NCBI RefSeq assembly: GCF_900240245.1
Contig: NZ_OESQ01000001.1
Span: 2,004,186 to 2,068,185, forward strand
Reading direction: 5' to 3'
Origin: Lachnoclostridium edouardi
GTDB lineage: Bacteria > Bacillota > Clostridia > Lachnospirales > Lachnospiraceae
Length of the DNA: 64,000 nt
How positions within the stretch are numbered: the stretch's first letter is position 1; each line of letters starts with the position of its first letter. Below are positions 44,801 to 54,963 of this stretch, one piece after another. The notes below the pieces were generated by a model. The model saw nothing but the letters and a program-made list of their open reading frames with translations, did no database searches and was not told the origin of the DNA. A program made the position numbers and the translations under genes.

Positions 44801-45714
44801 CCGGGGCCAGCGCAGGTTATGTAGGATATTGGGATACGCCGATTTTTGCTTCCGACTGCACGACTATTAAGTCTAAAGATGAGGAAAAAATTTTAACGGC
44901 ATACGTATATTATGTTCTGAAGGACAACCAGGATGCAGTTTATACCTTGCAGAAGGGGCAGGGACAGCCTCACGTATATCCAGATGATCTGGGAATGATA
45001 CGTATTCCTCTTCCCTCTGTTGAAAAACAGAAAAGTATTATTGAGCAATATAGGAAAATAGATGAGGTAGCAGACAGCAAGAGAAAGATCATAGAGAAAA
45101 AGCAGAGTGACATTCACAGGATTATTCAAAATGTGTACGGCTCTGCTCCTCAGGTAAAAATGGAAACCTTAGGGGAAATATCCAGAGGCGCTTCCCCCAG
45201 ACCTATTAAAAAATATTTGACTGCAGCTGCAAACGGAGTTAACTGGATTAAAATTGGAGATATTAGTCCGGAAGATAGATATGTGAAAAAGACCAGAGAA
45301 AAAATCACTGAAGAAGGGGCAAAGAAGTCAGTACGAGTTTATAAAGGCGATTTTATTTTATCTAACTCAATGAGCTATGGAAGGCCGTATATTGTAGACA
45401 TAGAAGGCTGCATCCATGACGGATGGCTGCTTATAAGAAATTTAAAGGATAATATTTTAAGAGATTATTTATATTATGTACTGCTTTCCCCTGCCGTTCA
45501 AAGCCAGTTTGCAGAAAAGGCAGGGGCCGGCACTACAGTCAGCAATTTAAATATCAGCCGGGTAAAATCTGTAAAAATTCCGCTGCCGGAAATCAGTGAA
45601 CAGCAGAAGATTTTAAAGGAAATCTATTCTTACGCAGAGGAAATTGATAAGCTGAAGGAAGAAATAGAAGATTTAAAAAAACAGAGAAAGCAGATATTGA
45701 AGCAGTATTTGTAA
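41887..45714 (+). CDS. Single-chain restriction-methylation-specificity protein (Type IIG-like)
   Basis: A 1275-residue fusion that packs a whole restriction system into one chain. N-terminal HsdR_N-like PD-(D/E)XK nuclease: GRLDILIRKNQTPYMMIECK (Asp about 113, Glu-x-Lys about 125-127). The N6-adenine methyltransferase follows: GNFFEQLLNTSIKQESGQFF, SAM motif VDYACGSGHF at about 451-460 and catalytic NPPY at about 573. Two HsdS-type target domains close the chain (about 915-1060 and 1095-1240), each ending IPLPSVEKQKSIIEQY- or IPLPEISEQQKIL-like, plus a C-terminal coiled coil. Two target domains predict a bipartite asymmetric recognition site. No separate R, M or S gene adjoins it. It has its own promoter between two terminators and is likely strain-variable. 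Confidence 0.9.
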   Translation: MIDENYIKELLHTMEFKLQNGTANIYEKVYYFSETERYVLKVDFDKKEILYNEDNQGIKVHHKSASQFSRKDRAEVFVVLECIDRLLTIGYRPNDIELEKSWPSGDNTSGRLDILIRKNQTPYMMIECKTYGEKYEKAKKNTLSANANGESKGQLFNYYAEEKETEIISLYASKLINGEIKRQYAMIPVEEKWRTLPNKKELFQSWNKEFQEKGIFEEGIKPYQAIEKVKTRGKLEILTNETSSAIFNQFLEILRHNAVSDKSNAFNKVLNLFICKIMDEDKNENEELQFVWDSQSDSLTILSNLLDLYKKGMKKFLNIDITGSSKEDLDKDFAALDDRIREDFWSWSQKNKLYTNSEFAFKDTYNEEAFEDNAKVLKEIVNLLGKYQFRYGHKQQFLGNFFEQLLNTSIKQESGQFFTPVPIARFMISSLPLEEVIDKNLKENAREILPVVVDYACGSGHFITEYMDIVQDIVNSYDTSNLSPTDRNKIIRWKQSGDNTQAQGDFEWAARCVYGIEKDYRLVKTAKVSTFLNGDGDSNIICADGLDKFQSSKYIGHLHSNTSSNNNFNVVVANPPYSVSSFRQTLTAEKEDFELYDYLTANSSEIECLFVERTAQLLKDGGLGAIILPSSVLSNTGSIYEKTREIILKSFHIRAIANMGPNTFMATGSNTIILFLERRVDGDYKRICKLVTQFFQNFLDFSYDNTSKVVQRYIDQAFENVTFEDYISFLKQKPGESFASSDYYLELKKAFYQSKVYKDIQKKKVSKDYTEEDRKKELHVLFYKTVSENEKNKLISFLLTFKKTTIVVKTGEKQEEKAFLGYEFSNRRGQEGIHYSTNENGNISSALYDDENLYENKNKVNYYIRKAFSDEILEIPESLQSNVRYMKTSRLLPLDSAVFSNVISVAPTNRIVVEGSYPLEFLKNMCYLQKGTSISSKDIEEGSIPVVAGGRAPAYYNNSSNRDGNIITVSASGASAGYVGYWDTPIFASDCTTIKSKDEEKILTAYVYYVLKDNQDAVYTLQKGQGQPHVYPDDLGMIRIPLPSVEKQKSIIEQYRKIDEVADSKRKIIEKKQSDIHRIIQNVYGSAPQVKMETLGEISRGASPRPIKKYLTAAANGVNWIKIGDISPEDRYVKKTREKITEEGAKKSVRVYKGDFILSNSMSYGRPYIVDIEGCIHDGWLLIRNLKDNILRDYLYYVLLSPAVQSQFAEKAGAGTTVSNLNISRVKSVKIPLPEISEQQKILKEIYSYAEEIDKLKEEIEDLKKQRKQILKQYL

Positions 45715-45849
45715 ATGAGGCGCTGTAAATTTTGAACATTACATTTCACAGGAAATTCACGATTTTTACACAAGGTTTTAAAAAAGAAGGGTTATAGTTC
45801 CATATGCACATTTTAAATTATAAAAACTAAGGGCAGAAAGGAAACCTAT

Positions 45850-47574
45850 ATGAAAATCAAGAAAATTTCAGTGTGGATTTGTATAGCAGCTATGACGGCT
45901 TCCCTGGCGGCAGGCTGCGGAAAGAAAACATTAGAGTCTTCTGAAGTTAAAGATTCCCAGGAAACAGACACAGTTTCCGGGGATGTGGAAACTTCTCAGA
46001 CTGTACAGGTAACAGATATAAATGGAACTGCGATTACAGCGGAAAACGGAGCGCTGGAAAGTCAGAATATGCCTGAAGCGCCTGCTGACCAGGCTCCTTG
46101 GGGAGGAAAACCAGATACTCCTCCGGCTGGCGGGGCACCTCAAAATAATGACGGAAAACCAGCCCCCGGCGGAGTGGCTCCAGGCCCTGGCAGTCTGATT
46201 TTCATAGGAACAGGGGAAAGCATTACATTTGAAATCACTGATTCCACCATAATTACTGTTGAATTTTTACAGGGAAGCCAGGAGGGAACCAGCGATAATA
46301 TTTTAGTTGGAAGTGTGCTGGAGATCACTTTGGACGATGAGAACCAGGCCAGGGAGATTACTGTTAAAAACCTAAATGCAGGCGGGGGATTTGGCGGCAG
46401 CTCTGAAGTAACTAATGGTACATCCGCCAATACCATAGAAGAGGATTCTGTTGAAGAGGGAACAAGTTATACTTCCAATGGAGATGATGAAAATGCTCTC
46501 CGTATAGATGGCGCGAAGGTCTCATTAGAAAATATTACAGTTGAGAAAACAGGAGGAAATTCTTCTAATACAGAAAATGGGGATTTCTATGGACAGAATG
46601 CTGGTCTTTTAGCCCTAAACGGGGCCAGTGTAACTGTCAGCAATGCAACTGTCAATACCGATGCAGTTAACGGCAATGGGGTTTTCAGCTATGGCGAGGG
46701 CACTGCAGTAACTATTTCAGATTCTGTAATCCGGACTGCTAAAAATAATTCTGGTGGGATTCAGACAACAGGGGGAGGAGCTATGTATGCATCTAATCTG
46801 GATGTGGAAACTCAGGGCAACTCTGCCGCGGCAATCCGAAGTGACCGGGGAGGCGGCACAGTCCAAGTGTCTGGAGGCTCCTACGTGACCAATGGAACTG
46901 GAAGCCCTGCAATTTATTGTACTGCAGACATTACAGTTTCCAATGCTGAACTGACAGCTAATGCCAGTGAAGGCGTTGTTGTGGAAGGAAAGAATTCAGT
47001 GTCTTTGAAGGGCTGTAATATGACGGCAAGTATGGAAAACACATACAATGGAGATTCTGAAGAAAATATTCACGCCATTATGATTTATCAAAGTATGTCC
47101 GGCGATGCGCAGTTGGGAGAGGCTAACTTTTCGGCGGAGGACGGAAGTATTACCGCCAAAAAAGGAGATATGTTTTATGTTACTAACACAGACTGCACCA
47201 TCAGCTTGAAAAATGTGGCTTTTACTCTTGCCAATGATATTTTCCTGCGGGTGGAAGGCAACTCTTCCTCTAGAGGCTGGGGGACTAAAGGAGCAAATGG
47301 CGGGGATGTGGCGCTTAACGTTGATTCCCAGAGCATAGATGGAAATATTCTGGTGGATGATATTTCCAGCCTGGACTTCCAGATGAGCAATAACAGCGTT
47401 TTTACAGGCTCTATTAATCCAGATGGGGACGAGGGAACAGTAAATATAGTTTTAGACGAAACCTCCTCCTGGATTCTTACAGGGGACAGCTATATTACCA
47501 GCTTCAACGGAGATACCTCTAATATAACTGCAAATGGATATCATTTGTATGTAAATGGAGAGGAGATTCTTTAA
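45850..47574 (+). CDS. Surface lipoprotein with beta-helix repeats
   Basis: A 574-residue secreted lipoprotein. The lipobox SLAAGCG places the lipid-carrying Cys at residue 23. A Pro/Gly-rich linker follows (about 75-115, with APWGGKPDTPPAGGAPQ), then about 400 residues of repeating short strands rich in Asn, Gly, Thr and Val (for example GASVTVSNATVNTDAVNGNG, GTAVTISDSVIRTAKNNSGG), the look of a right-handed parallel beta-helix as in pectate-lyase-like or adhesin proteins. No catalytic motif is obvious, so a carbohydrate-binding or adhesive role is only a guess. AAAGGA precedes the ATG. It is monocistronic with a strong terminator. Confidence 0.85.
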   Translation: MKIKKISVWICIAAMTASLAAGCGKKTLESSEVKDSQETDTVSGDVETSQTVQVTDINGTAITAENGALESQNMPEAPADQAPWGGKPDTPPAGGAPQNNDGKPAPGGVAPGPGSLIFIGTGESITFEITDSTIITVEFLQGSQEGTSDNILVGSVLEITLDDENQAREITVKNLNAGGGFGGSSEVTNGTSANTIEEDSVEEGTSYTSNGDDENALRIDGAKVSLENITVEKTGGNSSNTENGDFYGQNAGLLALNGASVTVSNATVNTDAVNGNGVFSYGEGTAVTISDSVIRTAKNNSGGIQTTGGGAMYASNLDVETQGNSAAAIRSDRGGGTVQVSGGSYVTNGTGSPAIYCTADITVSNAELTANASEGVVVEGKNSVSLKGCNMTASMENTYNGDSEENIHAIMIYQSMSGDAQLGEANFSAEDGSITAKKGDMFYVTNTDCTISLKNVAFTLANDIFLRVEGNSSSRGWGTKGANGGDVALNVDSQSIDGNILVDDISSLDFQMSNNSVFTGSINPDGDEGTVNIVLDETSSWILTGDSYITSFNGDTSNITANGYHLYVNGEEIL

Positions 47575-47583
47575 ATGAAAACA

Positions 47584-47629
47584 TAAAATTTTCCTGCCGG
47601 CATAATTAGCTGCCGGCAGGAAAATTTTT
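47584..47629. terminator. Bidirectional terminator
   Basis: Perfect 18-base arms (47584-47601 and 47610-47627, core TTTTCCTGCCGGCA) with A-runs and T-runs on both sides, between two convergent genes. Confidence 0.9.
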
Positions 47630-47642
47630 ATACAGGAACTAT

Positions 47643-49493
47643 TTATATATTCACTTTATGGTAGGAGATTCCCATTTCATCTAACAGATGAAGCTCTCTT
47701 TTGTGACAGGTGAAAATAATAATCTGGCCGTCATATGTGTGAGCCAGCCACTTTAAGGCAGTTTTTAACCTGTCCTCGTCATATTGAGTGAAACTGTCGT
47801 CAAAAATCAGGGGAAGAGGTTCTCCGTCCCTTTGCATAAGTTTGGCTACAGCCAGGCGCAGAGCCAGATAAATCTGGTCCATGGTGCCGCTGGAAACATA
47901 TTCTACAGGCACCAGCTTTGTCCTAGTGTTCATAAAAATATTCAGGTTCTCGTCTACGCTCATGCTGTTGTAAATGCCTCCTGTAATACTGCAGATTAAA
48001 TCAGAGGCAGTTTTGTTTAAAAGCAGGCCAAAGGAAGCACGTATAGAGGTGGAAACCTCAGTCATAGTTTCTAATGCCAGGTCAATGGCCGTAATTTCTT
48101 CTCTGAGATGGTCGTTTTCCAGAATTACATGCTGGAGGGCGGCCGCCTGATCCTTACAGGCCGCCAAACGTTCCAGCTTCTTTTCCAGCTCCCACTGAGT
48201 CCGCTGCTGTTTTTCAATAATTTCACTGCAGGATTCCTGTTTTTTCTGAAGCTGAGCAATTTCCTGAGACTGTACCTCCAAAGTTTCCTCTGACTTTATA
48301 AGGGCCCCACTTAATCTTTTAAATTCCTCCATACGGCCTTCTAAGGCAGTTAATGCCTCCTGAGAAATAGAGCTGTCCCCTAGATGGCGAGAAAAAATCT
48401 CCTTTATCAGCTCGCTGCTTAATTCCAGCTCCCTGTGGTACCGCTTGTCCTTTAAAATAAGAAAAATTCCTGTAAAAACAAAGAACAAAGCCAAACATAC
48501 AGAAAAAAGCTGTAATGCAGGCTGTGAAAATGAAAAAGTCTCAGGCAGCTTCAGGCCGTTGCATAAGAAAAACAGCAGAAGGCAGGCTGCGGCCCCTAAA
48601 AATGACAGAAAGGAACAAACCTTTCTGATTTTTTTACCGCAGGCTTTTTTCGCCGATTCATATTCACTGTAAACCCTTCTGGCATTTCCTATATAAGTCT
48701 CAATGGAAGCTTGATCTGTAAACTGATTGTTAGATAAAATCTGCTTGCCTCTGGCAATTTTTTGAAGCAGTTCCTCCCGCTCCTCCTGCTTTTTATCCAG
48801 CTCTGCCTTTACCTGGCGCTTCATGGTCTGGTAGGAGGTCAGCTGATTTTCAAAGTCAGGGGAGGCAATTTCCTGCTCAATTCCCCTGATTTCCCCTAAA
48901 AGAGCAGTGTAGTTTTTGGCGGCGGCAGGTACAATCTGATTTTCCAGATTCTTTCGCTTAGTCTTTAAAAAAGCGGCGGCTCTTGTAATATTCAAAGCCA
49001 TATTTCCAGATGTATTCAAGTTGGCAATATAATTTTTCAGCTCAGACGCCATATTGGAGTCAGTGGCGCTTTTTAACTGGCCAATACTGATGGTATTGTT
49101 GTAGGAGGTTTCTGTTAATCCGTTAAGAATCTGGTCAAAAAATGCCTTGTCAGCCTTTTCCTCCCGTCCCATAGTTTCATTAATAATGTGAAGCTCCTTA
49201 GAGCTTTTGTTAAAATTCCGCTCGATTCTGTAAATAAAACCATTACTTTCTACACGCATAAAGCCTTGATAACCAGAACTTTTGTCCCAGGGCTCATATT
49301 TGGTGTAAACATCATTTTTAGAAACTCGTCCCCGTCCTCTTTCAATGCCAAAAAGCATACCTCGAATAAAGGTATGAAGTGTAGACTTACCGGCTTCATT
49401 GCTGCCGTACACCACATTCAGCCCATTTTGGAAAGAGATAGATTTATTATGGAATTTTCCAAAACCGGTAATATGTAAATCCAGTAATTTCAT
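47643..49493 (-). CDS. yhaN: YhaN-like SbcC/Rad50-type ATPase
   Basis: A 616-residue SMC-like ATPase. Walker A is VVYGSNEAGKSTLHTF near the N-terminus; the signature and Walker B lie at the C-terminus (EYVSSGTMDQIYLALRLA and PLIFDDSFTQYD). Between them are coiled coils and, unlike SbcC, two hydrophobic segments (about 290-312 and 325-348), as in Bacillus YhaN, which would tether it to the membrane. It starts two bases after the stop of the YhaO-like nuclease gene. The pair probably forms a DNA-end-processing complex at the membrane. Confidence 0.85.
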   Translation of the reverse strand: MKLLDLHITGFGKFHNKSISFQNGLNVVYGSNEAGKSTLHTFIRGMLFGIERGRGRVSKNDVYTKYEPWDKSSGYQGFMRVESNGFIYRIERNFNKSSKELHIINETMGREEKADKAFFDQILNGLTETSYNNTISIGQLKSATDSNMASELKNYIANLNTSGNMALNITRAAAFLKTKRKNLENQIVPAAAKNYTALLGEIRGIEQEIASPDFENQLTSYQTMKRQVKAELDKKQEEREELLQKIARGKQILSNNQFTDQASIETYIGNARRVYSEYESAKKACGKKIRKVCSFLSFLGAAACLLLFFLCNGLKLPETFSFSQPALQLFSVCLALFFVFTGIFLILKDKRYHRELELSSELIKEIFSRHLGDSSISQEALTALEGRMEEFKRLSGALIKSEETLEVQSQEIAQLQKKQESCSEIIEKQQRTQWELEKKLERLAACKDQAAALQHVILENDHLREEITAIDLALETMTEVSTSIRASFGLLLNKTASDLICSITGGIYNSMSVDENLNIFMNTRTKLVPVEYVSSGTMDQIYLALRLAVAKLMQRDGEPLPLIFDDSFTQYDEDRLKTALKWLAHTYDGQIIIFTCHKRELHLLDEMGISYHKVNI

Positions 49494-49495
49494 AG

Positions 49496-50566
49496 CTAAC
49501 TCCTCTCATCCATAGTGTGCAACAGGGCGTTGATGCCGTAATGTAAAGCCTTTTTCTCCACCGGGCTCATATCCTCCTTCTGCAAGGCCTGAATATAAAA
49601 GCCGATCATATCGCTGGGATGCTCTGCAAATAAAGCGCTGAAATCATACTGAGGCTCTGTTTCATCAATTACCTCAATAATCTTTAAGCGGGTTTCCAGC
49701 GATTGCAGGTCAAAGATAATCTCAGGATCACGCATACCTCTGATGCGGAACCGGTAAATGTGCTCTAAGCCTCTTCTCTGAATTTCCCGTCCAATGCGCT
49801 GAGAAAGCTCTGTGTTGCTGGTTTCCGGGGTCACGTCAATTACAAGGGAAATATATTGGGCCTGAGCCATAGGCACAAATTCCAGACTGGTCAGCTTTCT
49901 GGAAGAGAAATTAATTTCGCCAAAAAGCATACCGTGAGGCCCGCTTTCAGTTTTATCTAATGGCTCTAAGGAACCTGGATAGGCCATCTGAGTGCCGCCT
50001 ATAATTTCAGGCTTGTGAATATGGCCAAGGGCAATGTAGGAAAAACCGCTGGCAGCCAGATTATTCTTATCAAAAGGCAGATGCTTAGCGTCCCCGCCGT
50101 GGAGAAGCAGCACATTAATATGATTGTTTTCAGGGGCCGTAAGATCCAGCAGACGATTTTCCGTGATTTCCGGAGTGTGGTAGCTGAACCCAAAAACTTC
50201 TGTGTTAATATCCTCAAAATACACGGATTTCATGGTGTCTTCCATAAAAAAAGTAACGTTGGGAGCCCAGGAAAAGCTGAGGACAGCCGAGCTTTTTCGT
50301 ATTCTGTCGTGATTACCGGCAATGATGCACACGTGAATGGCAGGAATTGTGGAAAAAAGATAATTGACCTCTTTTAAATCCTTAGCCAGGGGCTGACGGT
50401 GAAAAAGATCTCCGGAAATAAAAAGGCAGTCCACATCCCGTTCCCTGGCCTCCTTTACAACAGCGGCAAAGGTATCCCGAATAGCCTGAGCTCTTTCCCA
50501 GCTCCATGGCTTATCGCTGTCAGGGTTCATTCCCCAGTGCACATCAGCAATATGGATAAATTTCAT
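49496..50566 (-). CDS. yhaO: YhaO-like DNA repair exonuclease (SbcD/Mre11 type)
   Basis: A 356-residue calcineurin-like phosphoesterase. The metal motifs occur in order: FIHIADVHWG, LFISGDLFHR, IIAGNHDRI, LLLHGGDA and ALGHIHKPE, as in SbcD/Mre11 nucleases. ATG at 50566 has GGAGG five bases upstream; the open frame starts six codons earlier. It is translationally close to the YhaN-like ATPase gene, mirroring the Bacillus yhaO-yhaN pair. Confidence 0.88.
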   Translation of the reverse strand: MKFIHIADVHWGMNPDSDKPWSWERAQAIRDTFAAVVKEARERDVDCLFISGDLFHRQPLAKDLKEVNYLFSTIPAIHVCIIAGNHDRIRKSSAVLSFSWAPNVTFFMEDTMKSVYFEDINTEVFGFSYHTPEITENRLLDLTAPENNHINVLLLHGGDAKHLPFDKNNLAASGFSYIALGHIHKPEIIGGTQMAYPGSLEPLDKTESGPHGMLFGEINFSSRKLTSLEFVPMAQAQYISLVIDVTPETSNTELSQRIGREIQRRGLEHIYRFRIRGMRDPEIIFDLQSLETRLKIIEVIDETEPQYDFSALFAEHPSDMIGFYIQALQKEDMSPVEKKALHYGINALLHTMDERS

Positions 50567-50601
50567 AAAAACCTCCGTTTTCAATTAAAAACCTGCTGCA
50601 T

Positions 50602-50656
50602 AGAAAAAATGAAGCTGCAGCAGAACCGGACATATTCCCTGTCCGTCTGCTGCAGC
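50602..50656 (-). terminator. asnS terminator
   Basis: On the minus strand GCTGCAGCAGA-CGGACA pairs with TGTCCG-TTCTGCTGCAGC (50614-50656) and is followed by TTCATTTTTTC. A second GC hairpin, CCCCGG/CCGGGG, lies at about 50668-50689. Confidence 0.7.
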
Positions 50657-50714
50657 CCTATTATTGCCCCGGCGCGAGAGTCCGGGGAGCAGGACTCTTT
50701 AGGACTCGTTGTCA

Positions 50715-52106
50715 TTACAGGTCGCAGTTATTTACAGTTCTTGGGAAGGGGAGAACGTCGCGGATATTAGACATACCAGTTAAATACATTACACAGCGCT
50801 CAAAGCCCAGGCCATAGCCTGCATGGCGTGTGGAACCATACTTTCTTAAATCCAGGTAGAATTTATAATCTTCTATATCCATTCCCAGCTCTTCCATACG
50901 GGCAGCCAGCTTATTGTAATCGTCCTCTCTCTGACTTCCTCCGATAATCTCTCCGATTCCCGGCACCAGACAGTCCATAGCGGCCACGGTCTTGTTGTCA
51001 GGGTTCATCTTCATGTAGAAAGCCTTAATCTCCTTTGGATAATCTGTTACAAATAAAGGCTTTTTATAAATCTGCTCTGTCAGATAACGCTCGTGCTCTG
51101 TCTGCAGGTCGCAGCCCCAAAATACCTTATAGTCAAACTGATCGTTATTTTTCTCTAAAATTTCAATGGCTTCTGTATAGGTAATATGGCCGAACTCAGA
51201 ATTGAGAACGCCATTCAGTCTGTCTAAAAGGCCTTTGTCAACAAACTGGTTAAAGAAGTTCATTTCCTCCGGAGCATTTTCCAGCACAAAACGGATCACA
51301 TATTTTAACATGCCCTCTGCCAGAATCATGTTGTCCTCCAGATCGGCAAAAGCCATTTCAGGCTCTATCATCCAGAACTCAGCCGCATGTCTTGTAGTGT
51401 TGGAATTCTCAGCGCGGAATGTTGGGCCAAAGGTGTAAACATTGCGGAAGGCCATAGCATAAGATTCAGCATTTAACTGCCCGCTTACAGTAAGGCTTGT
51501 CATTTTCCCGAAGAAATCCTGGCTGTAATCCACAGCTCCCTCGGAAGTCTTAGGCACATTGTTCAAATCTAAAGTAGTAACCTGGAACATTTCCCCTGCG
51601 CCCTCGCAGTCGCTTCCTGTAATTAAAGGAGTGTTAACATAAACAAACCCTTTTTCCTGGAAATACTGGTGAATCGCATAGGCAACCAGAGAGCGGATGC
51701 GGAATACGGCCTGGAATGTGTTTGTTCTGGGTCTCAGGTGAGAAATAGTTCTCAGGTATTCAAAGGAATGGCGTTTTTTCTGAAGAGGATAATCTGCAGA
51801 GGAGGAACCTTCTACAGTTACCTGTGCAGCCTGAATCTCAAAAGGCTGCTTTGCCTGAGGAGTAGCCACTAATGTGCCTTTTACAACAATAGCCGCTCCT
51901 ACATTTAATTTAGAAATCTCCTGGAAATTTTCCAGTGTGTCATGGTAAACGATCTGGAGAGTCTCAAAAAATGTTCCGTCGTTTAAAACAATAAACCCAA
52001 AAGCCTTGGAATCGCGAAGACTGCGTATCCAGCCGCCTACCTGAATTTCCTGGTTCAGATATGCGTCCCGGTTTTTATATATGTCTTTTATAGTGATCAG
52101 GTTCAT
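50715..52106 (-). CDS. asnS: Asparaginyl-tRNA synthetase
   Basis: A 463-residue class IIb synthetase that charges tRNA-Asn. The OB-fold anticodon domain comes first ([20 protein letters not shown]). Class II motif 2 is [21 protein letters not shown] and motif 3 [21 protein letters not shown], with [10 protein letters not shown] as expected for AsnRS. ATG at 52106 is eight bases from AAGGAG; an ATG at 52112 would be too close. Confidence 0.96.
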   Translation of the reverse strand: MNLITIKDIYKNRDAYLNQEIQVGGWIRSLRDSKAFGFIVLNDGTFFETLQIVYHDTLENFQEISKLNVGAAIVVKGTLVATPQAKQPFEIQAAQVTVEGSSSADYPLQKKRHSFEYLRTISHLRPRTNTFQAVFRIRSLVAYAIHQYFQEKGFVYVNTPLITGSDCEGAGEMFQVTTLDLNNVPKTSEGAVDYSQDFFGKMTSLTVSGQLNAESYAMAFRNVYTFGPTFRAENSNTTRHAAEFWMIEPEMAFADLEDNMILAEGMLKYVIRFVLENAPEEMNFFNQFVDKGLLDRLNGVLNSEFGHITYTEAIEILEKNNDQFDYKVFWGCDLQTEHERYLTEQIYKKPLFVTDYPKEIKAFYMKMNPDNKTVAAMDCLVPGIGEIIGGSQREDDYNKLAARMEELGMDIEDYKFYLDLRKYGSTRHAGYGLGFERCVMYLTGMSNIRDVLPFPRTVNNCDL

Positions 52107-52498
52107 AAACATTCTCCTTTTTATATATTTAATTTTATATTGAAATACCAACCGCCAGGCGGCAAAGCATACTTAATAGGGATTATACTGTATTTCCCTG
52201 CATGATTCAAGGCTTTATAGGCAGAATCAGGAATCTTTTCTATATATAATGTGTGAAGATGCTGTTAAATAACCAGGTGAATTTACTGCTGAGAAAGGGC
52301 CTATTTAGCGGTTTAATTTGTTAAAGAACCCAATATATGGTGTTTAGTAAAAAATCTGAAAAATTTCTGGGAAATTTTGTTAAAAAATGTCGGAAATTGT
52401 ACAAAAAACTTTGATTTTAAAATAAATATTTGTTCACTATTTCTAAAATGTGTGCTATAATACAACCATAACAAAATACAACAGCAAGAGGTGATAAC
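52107..52498. other. asnS-glgC intergenic region
   Basis: A 392-base gap without a convincing ORF. It holds the asnS leader on the minus side and, near its right end, the glgC promoter (TTCACT at 52433-52438; extended -10 TGCTATAAT at 52453-52461). The region 52320-52440 is extremely AT-rich with no clear hairpin or T-box. Confidence 0.6.
52433..52461 (+). promoter_or_regulatory. glgC-glgD promoter
   Basis: TATAAT at 52456-52461 preceded by TGC (extended -10) and a partial -35 TTCACT 17 bases upstream. Confidence 0.6.
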
Positions 52499-53773
52499 GT
52501 GATTAAGAAAGAGATGATCGCCATGTTATTGGCGGGAGGACAAGGAAGTCGTCTTGGCGTGCTTACTCAGAAAGTGGCCAAGCCAGCAGTATCATTTGGG
52601 GGAAAATACCGTATTATCGACTTCCCTCTAAGCAACTGTATCAACTCAGGAGTAGATACAGTTGGTGTGTTGACTCAGTATCAGCCATTACGTTTGAACG
52701 CCCATATTGGGATTGGTATACCGTGGGATTTAGACCGCAATGTAGGTGGAGTTACAGTTTTGCCCCCTTATGAAAAAAGTAAAGGGAGTGATTGGTACAC
52801 CGGTACGGCAAATGCCATTTATCAGAACCTGGAATACATGGAAACTTACAATCCAGATTACGTTCTGATTCTTTCCGGCGATCATATTTACAAAATGGAT
52901 TACGAAGTGATGCTGGAATATCACAAGGCAAATAACGCTGACGTTACAATTGCAGCTATGCCTGTTCCCATTGAGGAGGCCAGCAGATTCGGTATTTTAA
53001 TTACCGACGACAACAACAAGATTACAGAATTTGAGGAAAAACCAGCAAATCCAAGAAGCAATTTAGCTTCCATGGGTATTTACATATTCAGCTGGCCAGT
53101 ACTTAGAGATGCTCTGATTAAGATGTCAGATGAACCCGGCTGTGATTTTGGTAAACACATTATTCCATACTGCTTTAGATCAGGACAGAGGATTTTTGCC
53201 TATGAGTATAACGGCTACTGGAAGGACGTTGGAACTCTTGGCTCCTATTGGGAAGCTAATATGGAATTAATTGATATTATTCCTGAGTTTAACCTCTATG
53301 AAGAATATTGGAGAATTTATACAAAGAGCGATATTATCCCTCCGCAGTACATCTCTTCCAAATCCAACATTGAAAAGAGTATTATTGGAGAGGGCAGCGA
53401 GATTTACGGTGAGATTATTAATTCCGTAATCGGCGCAGGCGTTACAGTCGGCGAAGGTGCTGTTGTAAAAGATTCCATTGTTATGCAGGGAAGTGTTATA
53501 GGTAAAGGCGCTGTTGTTGAGAAAGCAATTATTGCAGAAGACGTACAGATTGGCGAAAATGCCCACTTAGGTGTAGGAGAATACGCGCCCAGCAATTATG
53601 ACAAAAAGGTATACCAGTTTGATTTAGTAACTGTAGGTGAACACACAGTGATTCCGGATAATGTTAAGATTGGAAAAAATACGGCAATTTCCGGCGTTAC
53701 CACAGCAGAGGACTATCCTGATGGAGAACTGGCAAGCGGAGACTACATTATAAAGGCAGGTGGGGTACGATGA
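52499..53773 (+). CDS. glgC: Glucose-1-phosphate adenylyltransferase, catalytic
   Basis: A 424-residue ADP-glucose pyrophosphorylase making ADP-glucose for glycogen. The nucleotidyltransferase motif is [20 protein letters not shown], with [11 protein letters not shown], the substrate region [14 protein letters not shown], and [11 protein letters not shown] left-handed beta-helix of hexapeptide repeats follows ([20 protein letters not shown]). GTG start with AGAGGTG upstream. It overlaps glgD by four bases (ATGA), indicating coupled synthesis of the GlgC-GlgD heteromer known in Bacillus and clostridia. Confidence 0.95.
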   Translation: MIKKEMIAMLLAGGQGSRLGVLTQKVAKPAVSFGGKYRIIDFPLSNCINSGVDTVGVLTQYQPLRLNAHIGIGIPWDLDRNVGGVTVLPPYEKSKGSDWYTGTANAIYQNLEYMETYNPDYVLILSGDHIYKMDYEVMLEYHKANNADVTIAAMPVPIEEASRFGILITDDNNKITEFEEKPANPRSNLASMGIYIFSWPVLRDALIKMSDEPGCDFGKHIIPYCFRSGQRIFAYEYNGYWKDVGTLGSYWEANMELIDIIPEFNLYEEYWRIYTKSDIIPPQYISSKSNIEKSIIGEGSEIYGEIINSVIGAGVTVGEGAVVKDSIVMQGSVIGKGAVVEKAIIAEDVQIGENAHLGVGEYAPSNYDKKVYQFDLVTVGEHTVIPDNVKIGKNTAISGVTTAEDYPDGELASGDYIIKAGGVR

Positions 53774-54891
53774 GAGCAATCGGTATTGTTTTAGCAGGCG
53801 GAAACAGTAAAAGAATGAGAGAATTGTCAAATAAAAGAGCGATTGCAGCTATGCCTGTAGCTGGAAGCTACCGCAGTATAGACTTTGCTCTTAGCAATAT
53901 GACAAATTCACATATACAGAATGTAGCTGTGTTTACACAGTACAATTCCCGCTCACTGAACGAGCATTTAAGTTCTTCTAAGTGGTGGGATTTCGGAAGA
54001 AAGCAGGGCGGACTTTTAGTATTTACGCCTACCATCACATCTGAAAGCAGCGACTGGTACAGAGGTACGGCAGACGCCCTGTATCAGAACCTGGTATTTT
54101 TAAAGAACAGCCACGAGCCATATGTGGTGATTGCAGCCGGCGACGGTATTTATAAGCTGGATTACAATAAGGTGCTGGAGTACCATATTGAAAAGAAAGC
54201 AGATATTACAGTAGTTTGCAAGGACATGCAGGAGGATGAGGACGTTACCCGCTTTGGTATTGTAAAGACAAACGAGGACGGCCGCATTACAGAATTTGAG
54301 GAGAAGCCTATGATAGCCAGCTCCAATACAATTTCCTGCGGTATTTATGTAATCAGAAGACGTCAGCTGATTGAGCTGATCGAGCGCTGCGCGGCAGAGG
54401 ACAGATATGATTTTGTAAGGGATATTTTAATCCGGTACAGAAATTTAAAGAGAATCTATGCATATAAGATGGACGGCTACTGGAGCAACATTGCTTCTGT
54501 AGAATCCTACTATAAGACCAATATGGACTTTTTAAATCCTGAGGTGAGAAACTACTTTTTTAAACAGTATCCGGATGTTTATACTAAGATTGACGATCTG
54601 CCTCCGGCAAAGTATAATCCGGGAGCTTCTGTGAAAAATAGTCTGATTGCCAGCGGCTGTATTTTAAACGGCACAGTTGAAAATTCTATTTTGTTTAAAA
54701 AGGCTTATATTGGAAATAACTGTGTAATTAAAAATTCTATTATTTTAAATGACGTTTATATTGGTGATAATACAGTAATTGAAAACTGTATTGTGGAAAG
54801 TAGGGATACTATCCGGGCTAACACAACGCATATTGGCGCGCCTGATAATATAAAGATCGTTATAGAAAAGAATGAAAGATATACACTGTGA
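53770..54891 (+). CDS. glgD: GlgD, ADP-glucose pyrophosphorylase regulatory subunit
   Basis: A 373-residue GlgC paralogue. The N-terminal loop is altered ([20 protein letters not shown] instead of [11 protein letters not shown]) and the DGIYKLDY motif replaces [10 protein letters not shown], typical of GlgD, which lacks full catalysis but stimulates GlgC. A shorter beta-helix of hexapeptides follows. ATGA overlap with glgC. A 70-base gap leads to spoVG. Confidence 0.94.
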   Translation: MRAIGIVLAGGNSKRMRELSNKRAIAAMPVAGSYRSIDFALSNMTNSHIQNVAVFTQYNSRSLNEHLSSSKWWDFGRKQGGLLVFTPTITSESSDWYRGTADALYQNLVFLKNSHEPYVVIAAGDGIYKLDYNKVLEYHIEKKADITVVCKDMQEDEDVTRFGIVKTNEDGRITEFEEKPMIASSNTISCGIYVIRRRQLIELIERCAAEDRYDFVRDILIRYRNLKRIYAYKMDGYWSNIASVESYYKTNMDFLNPEVRNYFFKQYPDVYTKIDDLPPAKYNPGASVKNSLIASGCILNGTVENSILFKKAYIGNNCVIKNSIILNDVYIGDNTVIENCIVESRDTIRANTTHIGAPDNIKIVIEKNERYTL

Positions 54892-54963
54892 TCTGCCGTT
54901 TTATAAGAAGATGTGACAAGACATCTGGGTGGACATGAATAAGACAAAAGGGGTGCTACGAGT

